Shown here: positions 42,546-54,656 of the stretch, piece after piece
Numbering within the stretch: the stretch's first letter is position 1
Layout: every line of letters starts with the position of its first letter
Assembly (NCBI GenBank): GCA_037176725.1
Contig: JAZBRS010000026.1
Coordinates: forward strand, 55,034,501 to 55,098,500
Direction: 5' to 3'
DNA from: Posidonia oceanica
Lineage: Eukaryota > Streptophyta > Magnoliopsida > Alismatales > Posidoniaceae
Length of the DNA: 64,000 bases
Made by a program: the position numbers and the translations under genes
The notes under the pieces: model-generated
The model's database searches: none
What the model was told of the DNA's origin: nothing
The model's input: only the letters and a program-made list of their open reading frames with translations

Positions 42546-43469
42546 GATGCTCCTCCCTGAGCAAGGTCAAGCGGAGCGAGGCCGCTGCTCAGGGTTGACA
42601 AGACACCCCATCTGACCGACGGGAACAGCGATTTGCTATGGGCGTGAGCTACTTATTCGGCGGATGCACCGAAAATCGTAGCCCGTTGCCGTAATGCAAG
42701 ATGCAAGGTGCAGATGGATGATGCTAAGTGTGTAAATGCAAATGGTATGCTTATGATAAAGCTTACTACGCTGTACTCCTCTAGGGGAAAGCGAGATGGT
42801 GCATGCACGCGGGAGGGTGGAAAATGCAATGCAAGATCGCCAGACAATACTTCGGGAGAGTCGGGCGAGGGGGTGCGCTGAGCGGTGTGCAGCTCTAGCG
42901 CGGGGGTGCCGTTTGCCAAGCTTCTACTGTAGGCATAGGCGATGCAAGTGCTGAAAGTAAAAGGCTGAAAAGTAAAGATGCTGGAAAGTAAAGATGCTGG
43001 AAAGTAAAGATATTGGAAAGTAAAGTGCTGAGAAGTAAATATGCTGTGGATGTGCATGCGGTGGCGGGCGCAGGCCCGGGAAGGCGAAGTGCGGAAGTTG
43101 GTGTAAGGACCACAGAGGAGCAGCAGCGCAATAAGGGTGCAATGTTATGCAATGTTATGCAGTGGAATGCAGGATATAAACAGTGGAGCGCTGGGCATAC
43201 GGAACCAGGAAAACGATCCCAAGGCCGCATACTACTGCGAGTATCATCCAAAGCCGGCAAGCTGCGAAGGTCTTGTGGGTGCCGAGGATGACACCTTAGG
43301 CAATACACGAGCCAGGGGTTCGAATCCCAAGCACGCCATGTCCGTGCAATGATGGAATGCAGTACTAGGACTGACTCTACAGAGGACACAAGGAAGCTAT
43401 ATGATGTCATGCAATGCGAATGCTGATGATATGCCATGATATGCAACAGAATGCTATTTACTCTACGAT

Positions 43470-43870
43470 GAAATGAGTGATAAGTTAACGGACCTATCAC
43501 CGGATAGTTAGGGCTATCAGCCCGCTGAGGAGTTAACGGACTCGTCACCAGATAGTTAGGGCTATCAGCCCAAATGAGGAGTTAACAGACTCATCGCCGG
43601 ATAGTTAGGGCTATCAGCCCGAATGAGGAGTTAACGGACTCATCACCGGATAGTTGGGCTATCAGCCCGAATGAGGAGTTAACGGACTCATCACCGGATA
43701 GTTTAGGGCTATCAGCCCGCTGAGGAGTTAACGGACTCGTCACCGGATAGTTAGGGCTATCAGCCCGAATGAGGAGTTAACGGACTCATCGCCGGATATT
43801 TTAGGGCTATCAGCCCGAGTGAGGAGTTAACGGACTCATCGCCGGATATTTTAGGGCTATCAGCCCGAGT
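43470..43870 (-). repeat. Tandem array, about eight 47-bp hairpin units (B2)
   Basis: Units carry GAGT/ACTC and GATAG/CTATC arm pairs. The same array in B1 has only about three units. Confidence 0.9.
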
Positions 43871-44345
43871 GAGGGTGGAAAGGGGGCGGGATACCGAGCC
43901 AGGCAGAGGCCCAGAGATGCTCCCGTGACAGTTGGGGATGTCAACCCAAACGAGGATGGAAATGGGATACCGAGGGGCAGCAAACAAGATGCCCCTGGTA
44001 TCAGGATGATACCAGAGGACAGCCGAAGTGCTCCTTGCACCGAAATGCGATGATGGATAGATGAATGGATGATAGGTTGACGAACCTATCGCCGGGCAGT
44101 TAGGGGTGCCAGCCCGAATGATGATGAGGGGACGATACCATAGGGCAGCCGAAAAAGATGCCCCTGGTATCAGAATGATACCAGGGGACAGCCAAAGCGC
44201 CCCTGCCACCAGAATGCAAGGGTGGATGAACAGGCGGATGGATGATAGGTTGACGAACCCATCGTCGAGCAGTTAGGGATGCCAGCCCGAGGATGATAGG
44301 TTAACAGACCTATCGCAGAGCAGTTAGGGTTGCCAGCCCGGATAC

Positions 44346-45015
44346 AAAGAATGAGGGATGTAGGCGGATACATAGAAAACGGGAAACCCCCCGTGGTGGG
44401 TGTGCAATGGTCTCAGCGCGGGCATGCTTCGTAGCATCACGAGGTGATAAACGAGGGACATGCCGGTCATCAAGGACCTACCCATCACGGTGGGCGGCAA
44501 AACTTTTGAAAAACGCAGAGCCTCTGAACGAGGTCAGGCAAAAGTGCTCATCCTTGACTCCGGTTTTCGAAAACAGAGAGAAGAGAAGGTAAGTATATTA
44601 CAGCATGCATTTTTTTGGTGGCTTTGGACTCAAAGCAACTGCCAAGAGGGTGCTTCTGCACTTTCTAACTCAGGAGACTCGATTCTCGAGCAACGCCATG
44701 CAGAGTTGTGGTCAGTGGCTCTCTTTCTCACTCTTGGCTGGGGTTGAGGCTTTGGCTTCGCAGAGAATAGCCTTTGGCTGCAGGTAGGTAGCAGAAGCGT
44801 TGGATGCAGCTTCACAGCCTCCGTCTTAATTCCTCGGGGACCGACAACCGCTTTTGACGCTCACAGGATGATGTTTCTTTTCCCCTCATGAGTGATTGGA
44901 CCGGCGTCTAGCCTTCTTGGAAGTAAGTATTGTCTGCACAGGGGTTGGAGCGTGCTGCTGCGCTCGGAGGGTGGGGCCAGGTCCTCCATATGTGATGTCT
45001 TGTGCAGTTGCCAGT
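44346..45015 (-). other. B-specific non-coding module, second copy
   Basis: Colinear with 1106-1783. The sequence stops abruptly at CCAGT (45011-45015), where the LTR of element A begins; in B1 the same word is followed by GTGGTGCTTG. CCAGT is therefore the likely target duplication of element A. Confidence 0.6.
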
Positions 45016-48000
45016 TGTAGCGATCCCGATCGGAATCAGGCTCGCTAAATATAGCGGCGATTGAGGTCCGAGGAAGAGGCTCAACTCGAAAACACTAGAA
45101 ATCGAGGAGAAAAAGGAAAGACAAGACAAATCAGAGTCGCCACCACGTCTATTAACGGAAGACGAGGAAAACCGGGGGAATGCGCGAATTAACGCGCAAA
45201 ACCGAGCAAGAAACGCAAAGCAAAGCAATGCAAAGGAAAACAAATGCAAACAAATGCAAATGAGATGACTCTAGCCTAGGATAAGGGCAGTACGGTCATT
45301 GCGGGCCAAAAGACAGGGTAAGGACTCCTGTTACGCGCGGGGAAGGTATTAGGCACCCCCGACACGCCCGAAAATCGGTCTTTCTAGGCTTACGCTCGCA
45401 TACGCAGAAAAATGCAGGATTGAATGCCTATGTGCCTATAAATGCCTGAATGAATGCTCAAGGTGTGCTCTAAGTGGGAAGAAACAAAGCAAAGAAGTAA
45501 ACGTGCTCTCTAAGTACTCAGCTACGCTGTCCGTGTTCCGAACCAGGCGAAACCTAGCTCATGAGAACTCCAGATAGTAAGCATCACAGCCCTATATGCA
45601 AATGCAAGCGAGAAAACAAAACAGCGAGAAAACCATGCAATGCGATCGACATGCAAGGGAAAACGGCGCGAAACACGCAAAACGAGACGAGAAATGAGCA
45701 ATGCACGCGAAACGATGCAAAAGAGCGAAAACGGCACACAAAACAAGCAAGAAAGCAAGGTAGCGCACAAAACAAGACAAGAGAGCAGGAAGGCACGCAA
45801 AACAGGACGAGAAAACAGAATGGCATGCAAAACGGAGCGAAATAATAAAACCGGGACGCAAAACAGGCGAGAAAGCAAGGCGGCGCGCAAAACAAGGCAA
45901 GAAAACAGAAGGGCACGCAAAACGGTGCCAAAACGAGAGCAGGCACGCGAAACGGTGCCAAAACAGCGAAGCAAAAACCTCGAAAAAGCCATGCAAATGC
46001 AAGAATGCAGAAAGAGATTAGAAGAGGCCAAAGGGGAGTCAAAACAACGTGTGTGTAAGAACAGACGTCGTTTAAGACCACTCAGAGTAGGTGTGAAGAC
46101 CTACTGAGGGGAGAGGGGGCAAACGGAGGGATTACCACCTCTTTGTGACTGTTTCCCACTAAACCGTTCCACGGTGTGTCTCGCATGCTGCCCAAAGCTC
46201 GCGATGCGATCGGATCGTGGAAAAGGGGGAAGAAAGTCACATAAAGTGGCGAATCCAGGGAGAACGCAACACAAAACGCACTGGGAAACGCGAAACGAGG
46301 ATTTGAATAGACAAGTAGAAAGGGGAAGCCTTATTCTACATGCTCAAAGAGACAGAAAGCGAAAACAAGGAAAACTGTGCAAATGGTATGCAAATGCAAT
46401 GCAAGGGTTCAGGGGGACATACCTGGAAATCCGAGAGGCTGATCTGAAATCTGTCTGGTCCATGCTGAAGAGCGCCTTGCCGCGGTCGCCTGGGCAGCTT
46501 ACTTGAGGAGATCCAACGGCCGGATCAGAAGATATCGCAGCTTCAAGGCAGAAGGGCCAGAACAAGGGAGAATAAAAGACCTAGGTGTTCAGGAGGTCCT
46601 AGGGATGTGCAAAAAGGTCCTCCCAAGTGAAAGGGAGCTAAAAGTGCTTAGTGTGTGCAAGAAGATGCTAGAATGCAAGACTAGATGAGTGCAGGATGCA
46701 TGCAAAAGCAAGAAAAGCAAAGAGAAGTAACTTGGGAAAAACCAGGAGTTCAGAAAGCATTTTGAAAAGAAAGGGGGCTAAAAGTGCAAATTTCCCAGAA
46801 AACAGGGTTCCATGGGAAAGGATTTTGAAAACAGGGGAAGATAGAGGTCTATTTGGCAAAAACTAGGCTCAGAAAGTTGTTTTAAAAAGAGGGTATGCCT
46901 TAGGAGAGTTTTTGAAACCAAAAAGGGGTCAGAGTGCAATTTTGAAAAAATTAGGGTCTAAAACGCAAATTTTCCAGAAAACAAGGTTCTGGGGAGTCTG
47001 GGAGTATTAGTGGAGGGTCTGTATGAAATTTGGTAGGCATAGGAGCTAAAATGCAACCTAGGGGCAAAATGGTCTTTTCACATATTTTTAAAAAGATGCA
47101 AGGACCTATGTGTGATTTTGAAATTATGCAGGGGCTGAAAATGCAATTTAGTATGGAAAACATGCTCTGAAAATCAAATAACAGGACTGCAGTGCAATTT
47201 TTGGAAAGTATGGGGTTAAAAATGCAATACAATAAGCTAAAATGCATGCAGCACAGTTACTGTCCATTTAAAATGGACCTAAATGCAAAAATGATAAAGC
47301 AGAGGGGCAAATATGCAATGCAGTATGCAAAAATTAAAAATAAAAGCTAAGTTCCTACAGTGCATGGACCTATATGCAAAATCAGAAACATGCAGGGACT
47401 TAGAATGCAATGCAGTATGGTAAAGTTAATGCATTTAAATGAAATGATTTAGTGCAGGACTTACATGCAAAAAACGAAAACAGAGGGGCTAAAATGCAAA
47501 ATAATATAACAGCACAACACAGTAAATGGACCACATTGCAAATGCTGAAAAACATAAACAGATCATGCAATTTAATATGATTTTGATTAAAAAATGCAGC
47601 AGATTAAATGAAATAAGGACTAGAATGTAAAATGACAGAAACTTAAACCAAATATGCAATATTTACCTAAAAACTTTAGCTAGGACAAAATAAATGCACA
47701 GTAAAAGCTCCGGCGCCATGGGTACTGTAGCAGCAAGCTGCCAGCGCCCATGAACGCCGGCACAGGGGGCTTGGAGACGCGCAGACCGGCGGAGGTGCTA
47801 CTCCTAGGGCTGACGGAGGCAGGGCGGCGATCGGCGAGGGACGACGATGCCTGGAACGCGCCAGAATGCTCGCCGGAGGTCTGCAGGACTTCTGGAACTC
47901 GGTCCGGCCGCTCGACGCAACGGAGCTGCATTCTGAAGACCGGAGGAGTCTCCTGCCGTCTGTGCGGAGCTCCGGGGATCATGGGGGTCGCGCTCCGCTG

Positions 48001-50994
48001 GCCGAATCGTCGCGAAGACCGGAGAACGTCGCCGGGGAAGACGACCGGACCGGCAAGTCGAAACGGAACAAGGGGCCAAAAAAACCTATTCTAAAGGCTG
48101 GGGAAGCAAGAGAAGAGGAAGAGGAGGCTAAGGGAAAGAAGATTTACTGTTGTCCGCGTCTGAGATGTCCTCCCGACGTCGGTGGCTTCAGCAGTCGCCG
48201 GTGGAGGCCGTCCGGTCGTTGCGGGCGTCGTCCGTCGCTCGTGAAGGTTGGAGTGGCTTCAGAACGATCCTCCGGAGCTTCCCAGGTGGTCAGACGGAAG
48301 CTTCGCAGCTCGAGTGGTGATTTGGCTGATTTGGGTTCACAGGTGACAGCCGGAGGCCGAGGGGGTGTCTGCTGCTCGTCGGCTCGAATGGAGCCCTCTG
48401 GGAGGTTGCTGGAGGTCCGACGAAGGGTTCTGGGTGGTCGGATTGGCTTTTGGGAGACTGTGGAGAGAAATTGGAGAGATGGTTGATTTCTGGACAGAAG
48501 GTGGTTCAAGTGTTTGTAGTGGAGTTCTGGGGCTGTGGTAAATGGTTTGGTTTGCTGTTTGGTGCTTCTGGAAGGTGATGGTTTGATGAACTTCTGGGTG
48601 GAGTTTGGGAAGGAGCTGCGGGCTGTGGTGAGGGGAATTGTTTGGTGGGTTGCGTTGGGTTGCAGGTTGAGGTCAGGTGGTGTTGCAGAGTAGTTTAGGT
48701 GGTGAAAAGGCAATGGGAAATCGGGGGATGAAGGCTGGCTGTTGGGTGAAGTTGGGGGAGGAATTGGGAGAAGGATGAAGGCTTGGACGGGGCTTGGTTT
48801 ACTGGGAAAGGTGGAGGAAGTTTTTCTGAAGATTTATGGATGGGAATGGGGAAGGCTTCAAGTGGGGATTGCTCTGGGATCCAGGTCTCTCTCCGGGATG
48901 CCAAGGCTCTCTCACGCTCTACTCTCACTGCTCTCTTCTCTCTGGAAATTGGGAGGTGAAGAGGAGAAGGAGGGGGGTCGCACAGGTGGAGGAAATTGCT
49001 GGAATTTTGGCCTCTGCTTCGCTCTCAGGTCTGCTCTCTCTGGTTCTGGATTGTCACTCGCACTTGCTCACACCGGCACCACCGATTGAAAGGAATGAAC
49101 GGGAAGCTTATATCCGGAGCTGCTGCTGCTGGGCGCGAGCTGGGAATTCAAACTCGACCGGCGATTACTGCAGCGGAGGGGACGGGGCGACCGGCTCCGG
49201 ATTTGGTGCTGAGATTGAGGAGGTGGCGGGCTGCTGTAGATGAAAGGATGGAGCTTCGAATTTGAACAATGGAGGGAAGGCTGTTGACGCAGCTCGCGGG
49301 AGAATCGGTGGAAAGAAAAAACGCAGAGGAAGACTGAGGAAGAAGAAGGGTGGGGAAGGCCGGACTGTGGGCCGAAGGAAAAAACGAAGAAATAAAAGAA
49401 AAGAGGAAACGGGCTGGATTGAGCCCAGTAAAGAAAAGAAAGAATGGAAGAAAAAAGTAAGAAAGAAAGAGAGGGTAGAATGGGGAAGAAAAATAGGAAA
49501 AAATAAACTAAAAATAGATGAAAATGCCAGAAGGATTGTGCTGCAGGTTAGGATTTTAATTAAGATTTTTAATGGTCATTTTGAGTTGATTATTGTGTTT
49601 TGGGCTTGATTAGGGTTTTAGGGTTTTGGTTTAGCTTTAAATTGGTTTTCACTTGATTAAGTGTTTGTTAAACCTTTTTTGAATTGTTTTAAAAATTGTA
49701 TTTCCCTTGTTGGACACTTAGAATATTGATTAGGATTTTTTTTAGGATTTATTTCGTATTAATTAGGGTTGGTTTTAGGTTCTTAAATTTTAGTCTTGTT
49801 AAGGTTTTTCTTTCTTAAGTCTTTTAAGTTATGTCTTGATTTTTTATTTATGGATTTTTCTTGAAGTTTTTAGTTGGATTTTTCTGGTTTGATAGGGTGT
49901 TTTTTAAGCTTTTCAGATGTGTTTTTCTTTTCCTTTTTTAATTAAGTTTTTTTGCTTGTTTTTCTTATGTTTATTAAGTTAAGTCTTTTGCCTTCTTTAA
50001 TTACTTGTTCTAGTATTTGATTTTTAATTCTTCTTTTTGGGTTTGTTTTTTAATTCTTCTGATGGGTTTTTACCTTTGGTGGGTTTTGATTTTATTTTAG
50101 CTTTTTCCTTGATTTTTCAGTGCTTTCTTTTGATTTGTTTTGCATTTTTTAGTTTGCATGCTTGGTTTTCTTCTTAGCTTGCTTAAGTTAAGTTTAAGTT
50201 GTTAATTGCTTGTTTAACATTTTTGAATTGTTTTTCTTAGGGTTCTGATTTGTTTCTTTCATATTTTGGGGTTTTACAGATTTTTAAGGGTTTTGATGGA
50301 TTTTTGCAAAAAAGGGGGAATAGTAAAAGAGAAGGAGTAAAGAAATGGAAAGAGAGGGAGATAAAAAGGAAAAAGATAGGTTGGAGGAAAATGATTTTTA
50401 AAAATTCAGAAAAAGTGTTAAAAATAAAGTAAAAATAGGGATAAGATAGAGGAAGGATAGAAGCACAGAGGGGGCCCACAGCCAGACTAGAAAAAGGATA
50501 AGAAAGGGATGAAAAGAGAGATGATAATCAGGAGAGAGAGAGGAGAGAGAAAATGATAATCCCGGAGAGAGAAAAGGATAATTTGGGTGAAAGAGGGTCT
50601 TAATGGTCTTGGAATGGGGTGAAAATTGGTGAGTGGGTAGTCTAGGATTTGAAGTCTTGGGTCTGAAATTTTGGTTTGATTCTAAGGGGGTTTTGGAGGG
50701 GTTTCAAGGTGTAGAAAAAGGGTAGTTTTACCTAAGTTTTCTAGGGTTTTTGGGAATGGGTTGGGTTTGGAAGTTTCTAGGTTTTTGGGTAGGCTTGTTG
50801 GGCTGATAGTGGTGGGTTTTCCTATAGATTTTGGTTAGGTTTTGAGGTTGGGAAGGGGGCTAAAGGTTTAGGTCAAAACAGGCTGATTTTGAAGGGTAGA
50901 GAGGAGGATTAGGGTTAGGGTTTGGTTGGGGTTTGATCCAGCAATCACCAGGAGGGCTCCAAGGGTCCAAGCCTGCCAAGATGGGGTGTCAACA
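45016..50994 (-). repeat. 3' LTR of element A
   Basis: The LTR is 5,979 bp, TGTTGACACC (from 50994) to GGGATCGCTACA (45016) on the minus strand. The donor-like CAG/GTATGT is at 46422, the telo-box cluster near 49600-49630 and the internal tandem repeats at 45680-45990. Confidence 0.95.
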
Positions 50995-51061
50995 GATGCC
51001 CCTCCCTGAGCGAGGGCAAGCGGAGCGCGGCCGCTGCTCAGGGTTGACAAGACACCCCATC
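50980..51061 (-). other. Polypurine tract and hairpin at the A 3' LTR border
   Basis: The tract AGGGAGGGG (minus) is at 51007-50999. Outer arms are at 50980-50990 and 51051-51061. The layout is identical to element C. Confidence 0.85.
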
Positions 51062-51469
51062 TGACTGGCGGGAGCAGCGGGTTGCTATGGGCGTGGGCTA
51101 CTTATTCGGCGGATGCACCGAAGGTCGTAGCCCGTTGCCGCAATGCAAGATGCCAGTGCAGATGGATGCTGTGCTGTGTGTGATATGCTAAATGCAATGC
51201 AAGAGTTAGTGTAAAAGTTAGTGCAGCTGTAAGAAAATGCTGATGCTGTGCCAGTAATATTGATGATGCTAATAGCTTACTGCGCTGTACTCCTCTGGGG
51301 GAAAGCGAGATGGTGCATGCACGCGGAAGGGTGGAAAATGCAATGCAAGATCGCCGGACAATACTTCGGGAGAGTCGGGCGAGGGGGTGCGCTGAGCGGT
51401 GTGCAGCTCTAACGCGGGGGGCCGTTTGCCAAGCTTCTGCTGTAGGCATAGGCGATGTAAGTGCTGAAA

Positions 51470-51570
51470 GTAAAGGCTGGAAAGTAAAGTGCTGAAAAGT
51501 AAAGTGCTGAAAAGTAAAGTGCTGAAAAGTAAAGTGCTGAAAAGTAAAGGGCTGAAAAGTAAATATGCTG
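51470..51570 (-). repeat. 18-bp tandem repeat
   Basis: About five copies of AAAGTGCTGAAAAGTA-like units. A related, less regular array is at 42955-43040 in B2. Confidence 0.85.
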
Positions 51571-51994
51571 TGGATGTGCATGCGGTGGCGGGCGCGGGCC
51601 CGGGAAGGCGAAGTGCGGAAGTTGGTGTAAGGGCCACAGAGGAGTAGTAGCGCAATAAGGATGCAATGTTATGCAATGTTATGCAGTGGAATGCAGGGTA
51701 TAAACAGCGGAGCGCCGGGCATACGGAACCGGGAAAACGATCCCAAGGCCGCATACTACTGCGAGTATCATCCAAGGCCGGCAAGCTGCGAAAGTCATGC
51801 GGGTGCCGAGGATGATACCTTAGGCAGTACACGAGCCAGAAGTTCGATTCCCAAGCACGCCATGTCCGTGCAATGATGGAATGCAGTACTAGGACTGACC
51901 CTACGGAGGACACAAGGAAGCTATATGATGTCATGCAATGCAAATGCTAATGAAATGCCATGATATGCAACAGAATGCTATTAAACTACGACGA

Positions 51995-52640
51995 AATGAG
52001 GTGATAAGTTAACGGACTTATCGCCGGATAGTTAGGGCTATCAGCCCGCTGAGGAGTTAACGGACTCATCACCGGATAGTTAGGGCTATCAGCCCGAATG
52101 AGGAGTTAACGGACTCATCACCGGATAGTTAGGGTTATCAGCCCGCTGATGAGTTGACGGACTCATCACCGGATAGTTAGGGCTATCAGCCCGCTGATGA
52201 GTTGACGGACTCGCCACCGGATAGTTAAGGCTATCAGCCTGCTGATGAGTTGACGAACTCATCACCGGATAGTTAAGGATATCAGCCTGCTGACGAGGAG
52301 TTAACGGACTCATCACCGGATAGTTAGGGCTATCAGCCCAACGATGAGTTGACGGACTCGCCACCGGATAGTTAAGGATATCAGCCTACTGACGAGGAGT
52401 TAACGGACTCATCACCGGATAGTTAGGGCTATCAGCCCAACGATGAGTTGACGGACTCGCCACCGGATAGTTAAGGATATCAGCCTAACGATGAGTTGAC
52501 GGACTCGCCACCGGATAGTTAAGGATATCAGCCTAACGATGAGTTGACGGACTCGCCACCGGATAGTTAAGGATATCAGCCTAGCGATGAGTTGACGGAC
52601 TCGCCACCGGATAGTTAAGGATATCAGCCTAGCACGAGTG
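51995..52640 (-). repeat. Tandem array, about thirteen 45-50-bp hairpin units (A)
   Basis: Units pair GAGT with ACTC (for example 52151-52154 and 52161-52164) and GATA with TATC. The first unit pairs GATAAG (52003-52008) with CTTATC (52017-52022). Confidence 0.9.
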
Positions 52641-52719
52641 ATTGATTGATTGATAAGAGGGGGCAAGATCATGATGAGAATGATAAGATATCGGACTTAT
52701 CGGCCGGCAAAGAGGGGAT

Positions 52720-53280
52720 GAGGTAATGATGAGAAGTTGATCTAAAGAGGGGGATGAGATCATGATGAGAAATTAAGCTAAAGAGGGGGATGAGATCATG
52801 ATGAGAAATTAACCTAAAGAGGGGGATGAGATTATGATGAGAAATTAACCTAAAGAGGGGATGAGATCATGATGAGAAATTAACCTAAAGAGGGGGACGA
52901 GATCATGATGAAAAATTAACCTAAAGAGGGGATGAGATCATGATGAGAGATTAATCTAAAGAGGGGGATGAGATCATGATGAGAAATTAAGCTAAAGAGG
53001 GAGATGAGATCATGATGAGAAATTAAGCTAAAGAGGGGGATGAGATCATGATGAGAAATTAACCTAAAGAGGGGGATGAGATCATGATGAGAAATTAAGC
53101 TAAAGAGGGGGATGAGATTATGATGAGAAATTAAGCTAAAGAAGGGATGAGATCATGATGAGAAATTAAGCTAAAGAGGGAGATGAGATCATGATGAGAA
53201 GTTAAGCTAAAGAGGGGATGAGATCATGATGAGAAATTAAGCTAAAGAGGGAGATGAGATTATGATGAGAAGTGTTGATT
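52720..53280 (-). repeat. Tandem array, about fifteen 36-bp units (A)
   Basis: Reverse-complement counterpart of the 35-36-bp array of element C (GATGAGATCATGATGAGAAA on the plus strand). It is flanked by GATAAG/CTTATC hairpins next to GGCCGGC. Confidence 0.95.
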
Positions 53281-53397
53281 GATAAGATATCGGACTTATC
53301 AGCCAGCAAAGAGGGGATGAGGGAATGATGAGAATGATAAGATATCGGACTTATCGGCCGGCAAAGAAGGGGTAAGGGAATGATGAGAAGAAACCAT

Positions 53398-53424
53398 CCC
53401 CATGACGCCAGGAACGTCATGGGG
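53398..53424. repeat. Perfect 10-bp inverted repeat with 7-nt loop (A)
   Basis: CCCCATGACG, CCAGGAA, CGTCATGGGG. It is the counterpart of 22738-22764 in C, with one compensated base pair. Confidence 0.9.
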
Positions 53425-53465
53425 GAAAGATGGAAGGAATGATACCAAGGGGCGATCAAAAGATG

Positions 53466-53492
53466 CCCCTGGTGTCGGGATGACACCAGGGG
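53466..53492. repeat. Perfect 11-bp inverted repeat with 5-nt loop (A)
   Basis: CCCCTGGTGTC, GGGAT, GACACCAGGGG. A second copy at 54132-54158 has GGTATC/GATACC instead. Confidence 0.9.
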
Positions 53493-53539
53493 TTGGCCAG
53501 CGCGTCCTTGGCATCGAAAGCAGTGAGTGATGACAAGAG

Positions 53540-54350
53540 TGTCGTGCTTGTCAGACGAGTAGTTTGGGGTACCAGCCCGCAAGGGGACTCAGCTGAGGGC
53601 GATCAGCTGGGGACTCGACCAAGGGTGACCTAGCCGAGAAGAGTGTCAGGTTGACGGACCTTTCGCCGAGCAGTTTGGGGGTGCCAGCCTGCAGGGGACT
53701 CAGCTGAGGGCGATCAGCTGGGGACTCGACCGGGGTGACCAGCCGAGAAAAGTGTCAGGTTGACGGACCTTTCGCCGAGCAGTTTGGGGTGCTAGCCTGC
53801 AGAGAAGATGGTCCAGCTGGGGACTCGACTGGGGATGACCAGCCGAGAAGAGTGTCAGGTTGATGGACCTTTCGCCGAGCAGTTTGGGGTGCCAGCCCGC
53901 AGAGAAGGATCCAGCTGGGGCGACCAACTGGGGACTCAGCTGGGGATGACCAGCCGAGAAGAGTGTCAGGTTGACGGACCTTTCGCCGAGCAGTTTGGGG
54001 TGCCAGCCCGCAGAGATAAGGATCCAGCTAGGGGCGACCAACTGGGGACTCGACTGGGGATGACCAGCCGAGAAGAGGACTCAGCTGGGGATGATCAGCT
54101 GGGGATGATACCACCAGGCGACCAAATGATGCCCCTGGTATCAGGATGATACCAGGGGATGGTCGGCGCGCCCCCGGCATCAGGATGCAAAGACAGATAA
54201 GCGAGCGGACAGATGATAGGTTGACGGACCCATCGCCGAGCAGTTTGGGGTGCCAGCCCGCAAGGGACTCAGCTGAGGATGAACAGCTGAGGAGGATGAC
54301 AGGTTGACGGACCTTTCGCCGGGCAGTTTGGGGTGCCTGCCCGCAGAGAT
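53540..54350 (-). repeat. Tandem array of about 110-bp units (A)
   Basis: Units contain AGCAGTTTGGGGTGCC, CAGCTGGGGACTC and GTTGACGGACCTTTC words. It is the counterpart of the 220-bp dimer array of C, with fewer and less regular units. Confidence 0.85.
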
Positions 54351-54656
54351 GATGATCCAGCTGGGGATAACCAGCTGGGGATGCCGGACGGCGGAGCTTG
54401 GTGTCGCGGGCCTGCAGATGCTCTGGGCTCCGGATTGGGTGCTGAGGACTTCGCCGCGCTGGGATGTCTGCAAGTCTGATTAGAGGGCCCAAGATAATGA
54501 TGATGATGATATGCAATGCAGCAAAGAGTCTTGATGTGCAAGCAGAAAGCAGGAACAGTTTTCATTGATATGACCTTGATAAGTACAATGCCTGCGGCAG
54601 GCCAGAAATGCACAGCACAATTTGGAAAGAAGACCACATGATGGTCGCACAAGGGC

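Larger units (their letters stand above)
42546..45015 (-). mobile_element. 3' internal region of a second gag-only copy, B2
   Basis: It ends on the minus strand with the polypurine tract (near 42551-42560) and the LTR at 42545. It contains an 18-bp-unit array (42955-43040), hairpin arrays (43470-43870 and 44066-44345), two 11-bp inverted repeats and the B-specific module 44346-45015. It is colinear with 1-1783. Element A interrupts it at 45015. Confidence 0.8.

Noticed and set aside
52140..52280. CTGATGAG words suggesting hammerhead ribozymes
   Set aside because: The downstream GAAA core is missing and the words are on the strand opposite to the element; they are by-products of the GAGT/ACTC hairpin units.
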